Assembly (NCBI RefSeq): GCF_000186445.1
Contig: NZ_GL636070.1
Coordinates: 1,898,907 to 1,955,336, forward strand
DNA: 56,430 nt
Direction: 5' to 3'
Source: Streptococcus agalactiae ATCC 13813
Lineage (GTDB): Bacteria; Bacillota; Bacilli; Lactobacillales; Streptococcaceae
The position numbers were made by a program, and so were the translations under genes. Below, piece after piece: positions 37,943-46,153 of the stretch. A model generated the notes under the pieces. The model searched no databases and was not told the origin of the DNA. It worked only from the letters and a program-made list of their open reading frames with translations. Every line of letters begins with the position of its first letter. The stretch's first letter is position 1.

Positions 37943-38808
37943 AAATGCAATGCACTCACAAAACCAATTCTTACAAAATAATATGAAAATCCATCCTTGT
38001 ACGGATATGGAGCTGGCGCTAATGTTTCTCCAAGAACTTGAAAATCTAGAAGCACACCAAGCTCTTTTTTATTTCTTCGAAACATATCATTATAAGATAG
38101 CTTTAATTCTATCCGAATAAGATTTTGACTAGTATTTTCATCTTTTAAAAACAAATAATTAGGAAAATTGATGATGACATCTGCTTTTTCATCAACCAAA
38201 ATATCTCCCATAGACAATGGCAGATTTGAAGCAATATAAAGTTTGCTATCATCATCCCAGCTTACTTCTTCGATTTTTACACTATCCAGTGAGACATCAA
38301 CTGCTTCTCCTCTTCCCTTATTTTTAAAAAGTACATGAAAAGAAGTCATACATTTCATTTGTTCTTCAAAAATTCTTTCTTTTTGCCCTCTTAAAGGATC
38401 ATCATTAAAATACCATACTGGAAAACGAACACTTAATTCTCGATTTACAATAAAATCGGAATATTCATTCTCTACTGAAGCAAGTTTTATGATTGGTTTA
38501 TATTTAATTGCGTCATCCGCTTCTGATTGTTTAGTCTGATAATTCAGAGTCATAACAACACCAACCAAGGTAATAATACCACCTAACAATGAACCATAAT
38601 AAGAAAGTAAGTCACCTGCTCCCCACTCAGCAATAAATAATGGAGCTAAATACACTTTAAAGGAAAGATTGATAAAGATAGGAACAATAACAACTAAGAT
38701 AACACTTACAAGTATAATAATTTTTTGTTTTTCATATTTATATATTATAACCTTTTTCCTGAAGTAAGCATCATAATTTCTTACTATTTTTATGTGCCAT
38801 TTCCTCAC
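37939..38808 (-). CDS. Two-TM membrane protein of unknown function
   Basis: 289 aa, not recognised. Two hydrophobic segments near the N-terminus (IIILVSVILVVIVPIFINLSF at about residues 30-50 and LLGGIITLVGVVMTLNY at about 72-88) are followed by a roughly 200-residue soluble domain rich in beta-strand pattern. The first codon used (GTG at 38808) overlaps the end of the relaxase gene by 38 bases; the start is uncertain because no better in-frame ATG exists before the second membrane helix. It may be a cargo gene. Confidence 0.6.
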   Translation of the reverse strand: MRKWHIKIVRNYDAYFRKKVIIYKYEKQKIIILVSVILVVIVPIFINLSFKVYLAPLFIAEWGAGDLLSYYGSLLGGIITLVGVVMTLNYQTKQSEADDAIKYKPIIKLASVENEYSDFIVNRELSVRFPVWYFNDDPLRGQKERIFEEQMKCMTSFHVLFKNKGRGEAVDVSLDSVKIEEVSWDDDSKLYIASNLPLSMGDILVDEKADVIINFPNYLFLKDENTSQNLIRIELKLSYNDMFRRNKKELGVLLDFQVLGETLAPAPYPYKDGFSYYFVRIGFVSALHL

Positions 38809-40399
38809 GCTCTTCTTTCATCTCTTTTGCAAAGTCATAATCTTTTACAATTTTATCTCTGTGCTTTTTGAGTATGTCACGTTCAATCTGAAGCTCTTTA
38901 ATTTCTTTTTGTAATTCTTCTAGTTTTGTATTCTTATCAATTTTACCTTTTTCAAGAAGTTCAAGACTTACTTCTGAAGGAACTATATTATTTTGATAAT
39001 CTGATAAAGCACCCATAAGTTTATTAAGATAAGTCATCTTTTCATCCAAGAACTCTAAAGTCTTATCGGTTTCATCCAATTGTTCCAAAAATTGATTTTG
39101 TAATTCTTCAAATTGTTTTGAATTGGTAACTTTGTTAATTGCCAAAAAGTTAAATTCATCAACTAATCTATCTAAATTTGTAATATTTTTGTTTTTAGTC
39201 AAAATCATTTCACCATTTTGAGCAGATAGTTGCTTGATTAAAGTTGTTCCGTTAATAAAACGATTTTGTTCAGAATGGTCAGCATTCAAAAAGTAAAAGA
39301 AATCATTCTTTTTAACAAAAGCTGTAAATGTTCCATCTTCATTTTGGTCAAGCATTCTTGCAGAAATAGAGACTGTACCTTTTCTATCTAATCCAAAAGT
39401 AATTGGAACATAAATAGATTGACTGGTAAGTTGCTGCACTTGCCAAGGTTCAATTGTGATTTGTAACTCAAAATCATCTTGTTTACTTTCCTGTTCTTCA
39501 TCATATTTTTCCTTTATGACGTTTAAATTATAAACAACTTCATTTGTCGCAATTTGTTCTTTGATTTTTTCAAGTGAGAACTTACCTTTTTTAGATAATG
39601 TACGATCACGAACAAAACGCTCTTGTGGTTGATCCAGTAACATATATTTAACGTACTTACCACTCGTATCAATTTGCAAGTTTAAAGCTTTTGCTTTTTG
39701 TAAAAAGTCATTCATATCTAACGAGTGCTTTAACAAAAAGTTCAACCGTTCTTTAATCTCAAAGCGATAATTATTTTTTCGTCTCCATGCAGCATATTCA
39801 GTGTGAGAGTTTCTAAGCCTTGGTTCTAAAACTTTTGCGCCATATAGCTCAGCATACTTATTTGAAATTTGAAATAAGTTGCGAGCTGTATTTTTTTGCC
39901 AACGAAACTTTTTCAAAGTCACTTCGTTAGTTGTATTAAAAATGATATGGTTATGTAAGTGTCCTTTATCCATGTGCGTTGCAACAACAAATTGATAATC
40001 ACCACCAGTTAACTCTAAAGCGGTTTTTCGTCCAATCTCGTTAACTTCTTCTGGAGTTAAGCCATCTTCTGGTGAAAACGATTGGATGATATGGTGCGCT
40101 AAAACACGTTTATCATTTTTTAAATCAGAAAATTCATCATTATTGTACAAAACATCAACAGATTGTTTTAGTAAAACAAAATCTTCATAAATCGTCTGTG
40201 GATCAGATACATCTGTTAAATCATGACCAGATACTAATCGTTTCATCACTTGACCATTGACAATTTCAAAAGAATAATTTTCATCACCCTCTAAATGTTC
40301 TGTATCTAATTTTAAGGTTGCATTATCACGTGTAATATAATCAATTGCACGTTTTAAATTACGGCTTGTTTTAATCTGAAGAACCTTCGTCACTACCAT
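38771..40399 (-). CDS. Relaxase (MOBP-like)
   Basis: 542-aa DNA-nicking enzyme that starts conjugative transfer. The metal-binding histidine motif HMDKGHLHNHIIF lies at about residues 142-154, and the nearby HHIIQSFSPEDGLTPEEV helix-rich segment is typical of VirD2/MobA relaxases. The candidate catalytic tyrosine is one of the early ones (for example YIT at residue 21), which was not confirmed. C-terminal half is coiled coil (about 430-540). It overlaps the end of mobC by 29 bases. Confidence 0.88.
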   Translation of the reverse strand: MVVTKVLQIKTSRNLKRAIDYITRDNATLKLDTEHLEGDENYSFEIVNGQVMKRLVSGHDLTDVSDPQTIYEDFVLLKQSVDVLYNNDEFSDLKNDKRVLAHHIIQSFSPEDGLTPEEVNEIGRKTALELTGGDYQFVVATHMDKGHLHNHIIFNTTNEVTLKKFRWQKNTARNLFQISNKYAELYGAKVLEPRLRNSHTEYAAWRRKNNYRFEIKERLNFLLKHSLDMNDFLQKAKALNLQIDTSGKYVKYMLLDQPQERFVRDRTLSKKGKFSLEKIKEQIATNEVVYNLNVIKEKYDEEQESKQDDFELQITIEPWQVQQLTSQSIYVPITFGLDRKGTVSISARMLDQNEDGTFTAFVKKNDFFYFLNADHSEQNRFINGTTLIKQLSAQNGEMILTKNKNITNLDRLVDEFNFLAINKVTNSKQFEELQNQFLEQLDETDKTLEFLDEKMTYLNKLMGALSDYQNNIVPSEVSLELLEKGKIDKNTKLEELQKEIKELQIERDILKKHRDKIVKDYDFAKEMKEEREEMAHKNSKKL

Positions 40400-40745
40400 T
40401 TAATTTAGCATGTCCTTTCGTTTTAAATTCATCAAAAAGCAATTTCTTCATGTCATCAATTTCAGCTTGTAAAGCTTTAAAAAGTTCATTATCAATCTCA
40501 TCAAAAGTGTTAACATAACGAACTAGCTGATTGACGTTTTGACCAATACGATTAACTTCGATTCGTAACTTTTGCAATTCTGAATAATCATAAGTTGCTA
40601 TTTTTCCATTTTGTAACATCTCTAAAGCATATGCTTGGAATGTTTCTTTTTTTGAAAGCTTAACTCTATTTCTAATTATGTTAGCTTCATCAGGTTTGGC
40701 TCTAATAATAAATTGTGTTGAGCGAACTCGTTTTTTTGTTTCCAT
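40371..40745 (-). CDS. Relaxosome protein MobC
   Basis: 124-aa accessory protein that opens or bends DNA at the transfer origin. It has an N-terminal ribbon-helix-helix-like segment (RSTQFIIRAKPDEANIIRNR) and the MobC motif EVNRIGQNVNQLVRYVN at about residues 61-77. It is followed by, and overlaps, the relaxase gene; AAGGAAC precedes its ATG. The spacer upstream is a probable oriT. Confidence 0.85.
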   Translation of the reverse strand: METKKRVRSTQFIIRAKPDEANIIRNRVKLSKKETFQAYALEMLQNGKIATYDYSELQKLRIEVNRIGQNVNQLVRYVNTFDEIDNELFKALQAEIDDMKKLLFDEFKTKGHAKLNGSDEGSSD

Positions 40746-41047
40746 TACAATGTTCCTTTCTAAAAAAACTGATAAAATGGAGCTTTTTGCCCCGCCTCTG
40801 AGAGAGGGCTACCTTTACTCTGGCAAGATTAGCAAGTGGATAGCCACTTACGAAAATAAAAAGCAAAAAAGCCTATTTGTAGGGCACCCCCACAAACAGA
40901 CTTTTAACTTTTTACACTTTGGGGAAATCCCCAATCCCCTATTTGGCACTTCGTGCATTTTTCAAATTTGACAATTTTTGATAAGTGCATTTTGATAAAA
41001 TGCAACAACAGAAAAACTGACAATTTGAAAATTGTCAGCATTCCCTC
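40746..41047. other. Probable transfer origin (oriT) spacer
   Basis: A 300-base gap without a convincing gene directly upstream of mobC-relaxase. It holds an inverted repeat AAGTGG-ATAG-CCACTT (40834-40849), another GCATTTT-GAT-AAAATGC (40987-41003) next to TAAGTGCAT, and C/G-rich patches such as CCCCGCCTCTGAGAGAGG. Such clustered dyads beside mobC are typical of oriT. The nick site cannot be assigned from sequence alone. Confidence 0.55.
41012..41038 (-). terminator. Terminator of the upstream conjugation operon
   Basis: CTGACAATTT and AAATTGTCAG form a perfect 10-bp stem with a 2-base loop, followed by TTTTTC on the minus strand, 10 bases after the stop of the 101-aa gene. It separates the transfer operon from mobC. 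Confidence 0.8.
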
Positions 41048-41353
41048 TTATGTCATTTTTCGTTTTTTTTGGCTTGGTTCCCAAGAAAAAACTTCTGTTT
41101 TTATCTTTTGATAATTGTCTCCTGATAATTCTTCCAGTGTAGCAATGCTAACTGAAAGCTCATCAAGATAATCATTGTTATCTTCTGTAGACAATTCTTC
41201 AAAATCAGATTTTAACATATCCAATAACTCGTCTTTTGATTTTTGGATAATATCAATGTTAACAATTTTGTTTCCTTTGAGCCATTCGCTCATGTCAAAA
41301 TAATAACTCATCAATAATGTTTCAGTTGTCATCATCATTTCTTCTGTTACCAT
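41048..41353 (-). CDS. Small acidic element protein (101 aa)
   Basis: Not recognised. 101 aa, acidic and helical, ending in a basic tail (SQKKRKMT). No signal or membrane segment. A GGAGA ribosome site lies about 8 bases before the ATG. It follows the 1439-aa gene and is the last gene before the terminator and the oriT spacer. Confidence 0.6.
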   Translation of the reverse strand: MVTEEMMMTTETLLMSYYFDMSEWLKGNKIVNIDIIQKSKDELLDMLKSDFEELSTEDNNDYLDELSVSIATLEELSGDNYQKIKTEVFSWEPSQKKRKMT

Positions 41354-41410
41354 AACTTGTCTCTCCTTCTACTTTTAAAGTTAGTCCTTTTTTATGCGAC
41401 CTACACTGCG

Positions 41411-44400
41411 TTATTGCTTGGTAGGTCGATTGACTTTTTTTGATTGTTCTTCATTGGCAGGCGTTACCTGTTTGCTTTCCTCTTTAGCTTTTTGCAAACT
41501 TTGATAAAATGGGTTTGCTGCTTTGGATAATTCTCGTTTTTGACTTTCAGTTAGTTTTTCATTTTTTGAAACTGTTAGGCTTTGATATTTTTCTAAATAC
41601 TTATCAATACGTTTCATAAGAGAACTTGCTTCTTCTTGAACAATTTCAAGCTGTGCTTTTAGATTTTCTAGTCCATCTGGTTCTTGTGACCAAGAAGCAA
41701 GATAGGCAAATGAGTCATTACTTGTATCAAAACCTAAATGATTAGATACAACATAAGCAATTGACTCAGCTTGTAATTCTTTTGAAGAACGTGTCAATTT
41801 ACCTTCAAAACGTTCCGTTAAACTCTTCTTATTGTGTAATTCAGAATGTGCCATTTCATGAATTAGGGTTGAGAGAGTTTGTTCGTAAGTCATCCCTTTT
41901 TTAATTGTGATTTCATTTGTTTTAGGACTGTAAGAACCATCTGATTTTTCAAGTTCTCTAAAACGAATTGGAATACCATTTTCTTTTTGAGAAATATCCC
42001 TCAATGAGCGGTAAACATTTTGATAATACTCTTTAGTAATTTGGCTAGGAATGACTTCACCCATTTTAGGTAAATTCAATTCTTTACCTTTTACAGGTGA
42101 TACTTGACTAATATCAAAAACAGGAACAGGTTTAAAGTAGGTAAGAGTTTCTTTTTCTCCCGTTTCAGAATTAATAATAGGGTTGCCATCAACATCTTTT
42201 TTAATAACAGTGACTGGGGCTTGAACATAAAGTGCTTTTTCACCTTTATTAACATGACCGTTCCGCTTCTTCCACTCGTTGAATGAAGCAACCATACTTG
42301 CTTCAGGTAATTGAGCTTTGATTAATTGAATGTTTCTTACAGAATAATTGTTGAAGTGTGACATCCCTTCGAGGAAGTTCTTGTAGTTATCACTATCAAA
42401 ATAATTTTTAATACCTTCTTGTAAATGCTGATTAAGCGCTGCTGTATTTTTAGCTTTAATCATTTCTGACAACGTTAAGTCACGTTTTGCCATTTCTTCT
42501 TTTCGACTATCAGGTGTATCTGACGGATTTGTTGCATCTGTACCACTGGCTTTTTCAACGCTATCTAAAATACCGTCACCATCAGAATCTGGACTATAAG
42601 GATTAGTACCTAAAGCAATTTCTTCATCATCTGTTAGACCATCACCATCAGAATCTTTTACTTTCTGATTTTCTTCTTGAATTTTTTTGAGCCATACTTC
42701 TTTATAAAAATCGGAATTTTCATCAAACAGGTTATCTGCTCTTGCAGCCTTAACAATAACATCAAAATTATTGTCATATCTTTCAGCGTATTCATAGTAT
42801 TTATCCCAAGCTGGATACAATTCTTCTGGGATATTAGCCCTGTTGTCTTTACCAACTTGAGCACCAACATTGTAAACAGCATCTAAAACTTTAGTAAAGT
42901 CTTCAGCAGTCACTTCTGCTTTAGAAAGATTTTCAAATTGGTTATTTTTTACAATTGATAACATTTTTTCACCACCATCTTTGATAATTTCTTCATTGAC
43001 TGAAAGAACTTTAAACTCTCCATCTTTCTCACCAACAATACCTAAAACGTCTTTATTATTTGCAATTGACAACTCTGACTCAAGCTTATTAGTAACTTTC
43101 ATAAGAGATGCAGGAAGATATTCACCATCAACATTCCTAAAAGCAATCAAAACATCCTTATCCTCTGTTCGGATAGCTTTTGCTAAGTCCAGGCGGTTCA
43201 TGCGTTCTACTTCAGATAAATCATCAAAAATAAAGCTATTTGAGTCTACAACAGCTTTAAAATCAGGTAATACTTGAATTTTACTAAAGGTAGCTCCTCG
43301 ATTGGCAACCATAATGTTTTGATAGTCACCTTTACCAGATGCTAAATCATCCAAAGTTTTAGTTGCACTTTGATCATCATCAATGGCAAAAATACCAACC
43401 AAGTGCGGATACTGCTCTGCCTTAAAGGTAACTTTTAAAGCTTCTAAATTATCATTATTTTTATAGAAGTATGTGACATTACTATCAGCCAATTCATTTT
43501 TATACCAGTTAGCGTTTTCTTGAATTTGGGCTGCATAGCGGTTTAATTTATTTAACTCCTTTTTATTGACTGGATGATAACCAATCTTATAAATTGACTT
43601 TTCAGGTTCTGAAATGGTAAAATGAAGCAAAGGTTGAGACTGAGTTTGAGTCGGTGACGACTCATTCAAAGAGTACTCTTCTTGAGTACTAGGTAGAGGT
43701 GCTGCCTCCTGACTTTGCTCAGGTAAATCCTCGATAGGGTTCTCAACCTTTTTTTGTTGCTCTGAATTAGAAGTTATCATCTCTTGAATTTTCTCAAGAG
43801 ATTTTTCTTTTTTATTGGATAGTCCATATTGAGCAACAATCGCTTCAAATTGTTCGTTATAGTGATTAGTAACTTTATCCCAGGTTTCATCAACGGCAGT
43901 TTTTAAATTCTTAAGAAACTGTACCTTTTGATCAAACGTCCAATCTTGATCAGCTAAATACTCTTCAATACTATCGCTATCAAGGGAATTTCCGTCTAGT
44001 GAAAGATAACCTGTAACACCATCAGTTGATGATTCTGCCACATAAAGATGAATATCATTTTGATTATACTCAATATCTTTTAGATGATAATGAAAATTGA
44101 TAAATGCTTCATCAGGTGCATTTAGTTTTTCTAACTCTTCATCATGCCAAAGATAATATGTTTCAGCATCTGTAATATCTGAAATCATTGAATCAATCGC
44201 ATGTTGACGTAATTCTTCACTCTCACGTTGACTCTTTCCGAAGTCATAAATACCACCAAATTCAAGGACAAAATCACCCTTTTTAAATTCCACTTTTTGC
44301 ATAGTAGCTAAAAACGCATTAATATCTTTTTGACTATATAAATGATTAGTGACTTGATTATCTTTAACCCAATTTTCAAGATTAACGAGCTCATCTTCAA

Positions 44401-45730
44401 TATCAAAGTCATTGCCCCAATCTTCACCATAAGCCAAATAACCAAGTGATTGACCATTCCTCATGACTTCAAGCGTCCAAGGTGCTGCAACGTCTGTTAG
44501 ATTTTCTACCTCTTCGTTGCTATGAATAACTAATGAAAGACTATAGCCCTGGTTTAAATAAACCTCATTCATATAAACAACATCAACCGCTTGAGTGCCA
44601 ACTAAATCACTTTCTTGAGACAGTTGTTCTTGAATATCATCAATATTCCAAGTCTCATCAACAGTACTTTCTTTAGTATTAGTTTCCTGTTTAAGATAAT
44701 CATTCCAATCCATTTTCTCTTGATTAGCCTGACGTGGTGGTAAATCTGACACTACTGGAATACCATCCTCTTGTAAACCTTTAACAAAATTTTGTCCTGC
44801 TTCATCATTATCAACTGCTAAAGTAATCATATCTGGATGCTCTTGCAAAATATTTGTAGTCTTATTTAAAGCATCTAAAGCACCTCTAATTTGCTCATTA
44901 GACATGGTTTGAGAGTATTTACCATCAGTTAACATATCAGCGACATAACGACTAATAACGCTCTTTTTCATCCCATCCATAGCTACTAATTTGACATCCT
45001 GAAGATCATCTTTATGTAATTCATAATAAGACATTAGATCAATTGGAGCTTCAGCAAAGACTAAACGTTTTGGATTTCCAATATCTAAGCTAAAGCCTGC
45101 AGTCCCATCTGAGTTCTTCATCATTTGTTTAAGACGTCCACGTTCGGGGTGCTGAACACGATTTTCAACAATTCCTTGAAGACTTGCACCAATCATTTTA
45201 CCGTCATTATCACGACTTTTGAATACAATCACAGGTTCAAAATAATCACCTTTTTTACGTGTTGCAGTAGCTAGATTACCAGATGCTAAAAAAGTGTCGA
45301 TCGTATCATCAGATAAACCACGTTCTTCCTTCAAATATTGTCTACCAATATTAAAATCAGAATGTTCATAACGCTCTAAAAAGTATTCAAATGGTTCTTT
45401 TACTGGTGGTTGAACAGTAACTTTATCAAAGTGACCAGTTTCAAGAAAAGTTGCTACTTCTTTAAAGCTTGGTTTTTGACCTGTTAGTTCTTCTCGTACC
45501 ACTTGAACCAAATCAATAGTATTTGAACCAACGCTTCTTGACCACCAACGAAATGTATTAGTATTAGGATAAATATGGAAGCTATCATGTTCTTCCCAAT
45601 AATAAGTTCCGCTTGAACCTGGTTTTAGCTTCATTCCTAAGGATTCAGCAACTGCTACAATATCCATACTAACTAGTTTTTGTTTTCGTACTTCAAAGCG
45701 TTGAGAAAGTAATTCCTGCATGTTTGCCAT
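41411..45730 (-). CDS. Multidomain TOPRIM / ArdC-like / zincin protein
   Basis: 1439-aa protein. N-terminal 1-340: a DUF3991-TOPRIM-type segment with RLVFAEAPIDLMSYYEL (about residue 223) and ITLAVDNDEAG (about 305), the acidic metal site of primases and topoisomerases. Middle: acidic linkers and low-complexity Q/S-rich parts. Around 1030-1070: two DSDGDG(L/I)xD repeats like thrombospondin type-3 calcium loops. Around 1083-1190: an ArdC-type ssDNA-binding domain (SEMIKAKNTAALNQHLQEG; NYSVRNIQLIKAQ). Around 1290: HEMAHSELHN, a zinc-metallopeptidase helix. It probably protects or processes the incoming single strand. Large version of proteins seen in streptococcal ICEs. Confidence 0.8.
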   Translation of the reverse strand: MANMQELLSQRFEVRKQKLVSMDIVAVAESLGMKLKPGSSGTYYWEEHDSFHIYPNTNTFRWWSRSVGSNTIDLVQVVREELTGQKPSFKEVATFLETGHFDKVTVQPPVKEPFEYFLERYEHSDFNIGRQYLKEERGLSDDTIDTFLASGNLATATRKKGDYFEPVIVFKSRDNDGKMIGASLQGIVENRVQHPERGRLKQMMKNSDGTAGFSLDIGNPKRLVFAEAPIDLMSYYELHKDDLQDVKLVAMDGMKKSVISRYVADMLTDGKYSQTMSNEQIRGALDALNKTTNILQEHPDMITLAVDNDEAGQNFVKGLQEDGIPVVSDLPPRQANQEKMDWNDYLKQETNTKESTVDETWNIDDIQEQLSQESDLVGTQAVDVVYMNEVYLNQGYSLSLVIHSNEEVENLTDVAAPWTLEVMRNGQSLGYLAYGEDWGNDFDIEDELVNLENWVKDNQVTNHLYSQKDINAFLATMQKVEFKKGDFVLEFGGIYDFGKSQRESEELRQHAIDSMISDITDAETYYLWHDEELEKLNAPDEAFINFHYHLKDIEYNQNDIHLYVAESSTDGVTGYLSLDGNSLDSDSIEEYLADQDWTFDQKVQFLKNLKTAVDETWDKVTNHYNEQFEAIVAQYGLSNKKEKSLEKIQEMITSNSEQQKKVENPIEDLPEQSQEAAPLPSTQEEYSLNESSPTQTQSQPLLHFTISEPEKSIYKIGYHPVNKKELNKLNRYAAQIQENANWYKNELADSNVTYFYKNNDNLEALKVTFKAEQYPHLVGIFAIDDDQSATKTLDDLASGKGDYQNIMVANRGATFSKIQVLPDFKAVVDSNSFIFDDLSEVERMNRLDLAKAIRTEDKDVLIAFRNVDGEYLPASLMKVTNKLESELSIANNKDVLGIVGEKDGEFKVLSVNEEIIKDGGEKMLSIVKNNQFENLSKAEVTAEDFTKVLDAVYNVGAQVGKDNRANIPEELYPAWDKYYEYAERYDNNFDVIVKAARADNLFDENSDFYKEVWLKKIQEENQKVKDSDGDGLTDDEEIALGTNPYSPDSDGDGILDSVEKASGTDATNPSDTPDSRKEEMAKRDLTLSEMIKAKNTAALNQHLQEGIKNYFDSDNYKNFLEGMSHFNNYSVRNIQLIKAQLPEASMVASFNEWKKRNGHVNKGEKALYVQAPVTVIKKDVDGNPIINSETGEKETLTYFKPVPVFDISQVSPVKGKELNLPKMGEVIPSQITKEYYQNVYRSLRDISQKENGIPIRFRELEKSDGSYSPKTNEITIKKGMTYEQTLSTLIHEMAHSELHNKKSLTERFEGKLTRSSKELQAESIAYVVSNHLGFDTSNDSFAYLASWSQEPDGLENLKAQLEIVQEEASSLMKRIDKYLEKYQSLTVSKNEKLTESQKRELSKAANPFYQSLQKAKEESKQVTPANEEQSKKVNRPTKQ

Positions 45731-45743
45731 AAATAAAACCTCA

Positions 45744-46100
45744 CTATCTTAAAGATTCACGAATAAATTTTTTAGTTTCTTTAATCATCAACTTCACTTC
45801 ATTTTCGGTATATGTTCCATCAGTGAATTTAGGACTAATTTCTTTACGTGTTTCAGTACCGTAAAAGGTATCGTAATAACTAATATTTATTTCACCACTG
45901 GTAAATACTCGAACATAAATCTGTTCATTAGACAAGTAAAGTTTGATTTTACTTCCTAAGCCAGAATAGCGTGCAACTGAAAATTTTGTAGATGATTTTC
46001 GTAAACGGTCGCCTTTTTGACTGATTCTCAACAAATAGCGCTCTAATTCTTGAATAAATAAGCGTTTTGTATCAGCTCTAGATAATTTTTCTTCTTCCAT
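45744..46100 (-). CDS. Uncharacterised 118-aa element protein
   Basis: Not recognised. A soluble basic protein (MEEEKLSRADTKRLFIQEL start; later IKLYLSNEQIYVRVFTSGEIN). The ATG at 46100 is chosen over an upstream in-frame ATG at 46148 because GAGG sits about 8-9 bases upstream, while the longer frame passes through a large hairpin. It lies between topB and the 1439-aa gene. Confidence 0.6.
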   Translation of the reverse strand: MEEEKLSRADTKRLFIQELERYLLRISQKGDRLRKSSTKFSVARYSGLGSKIKLYLSNEQIYVRVFTSGEINISYYDTFYGTETRKEISPKFTDGTYTENEVKLMIKETKKFIRESLR

Positions 46101-46114
46101 ATTTTTTACCTCAA

Positions 46115-46153
46115 TATAAATGCTACTATTTACATAAAATAGTAGCATTTATA
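46115..46153. repeat. 17-bp perfect hairpin at the topB stop
   Basis: TATAAATGCTACTATTT (46115-46131) and its exact complement (46137-46153) flank a 5-base loop. The right arm covers the topB stop codon, and the left arm is about 15 bases before the next gene's start. There is no U run, so an mRNA-stability or coupling element fits better than a terminator. Confidence 0.65.

Noticed and set aside
40678..40971. Plus-strand 97-codon ORF across the mobC start and the oriT spacer
   Set aside because: It overlaps the start of mobC in antisense, has no convincing ribosome site and matches no protein; the dyads explain the region better.
42091..42291. Leucine/lysine-rich ORFs inside the 1439-aa gene, both strands
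   Set aside because: They are out-of-frame shadows of a long, well-supported reading frame.
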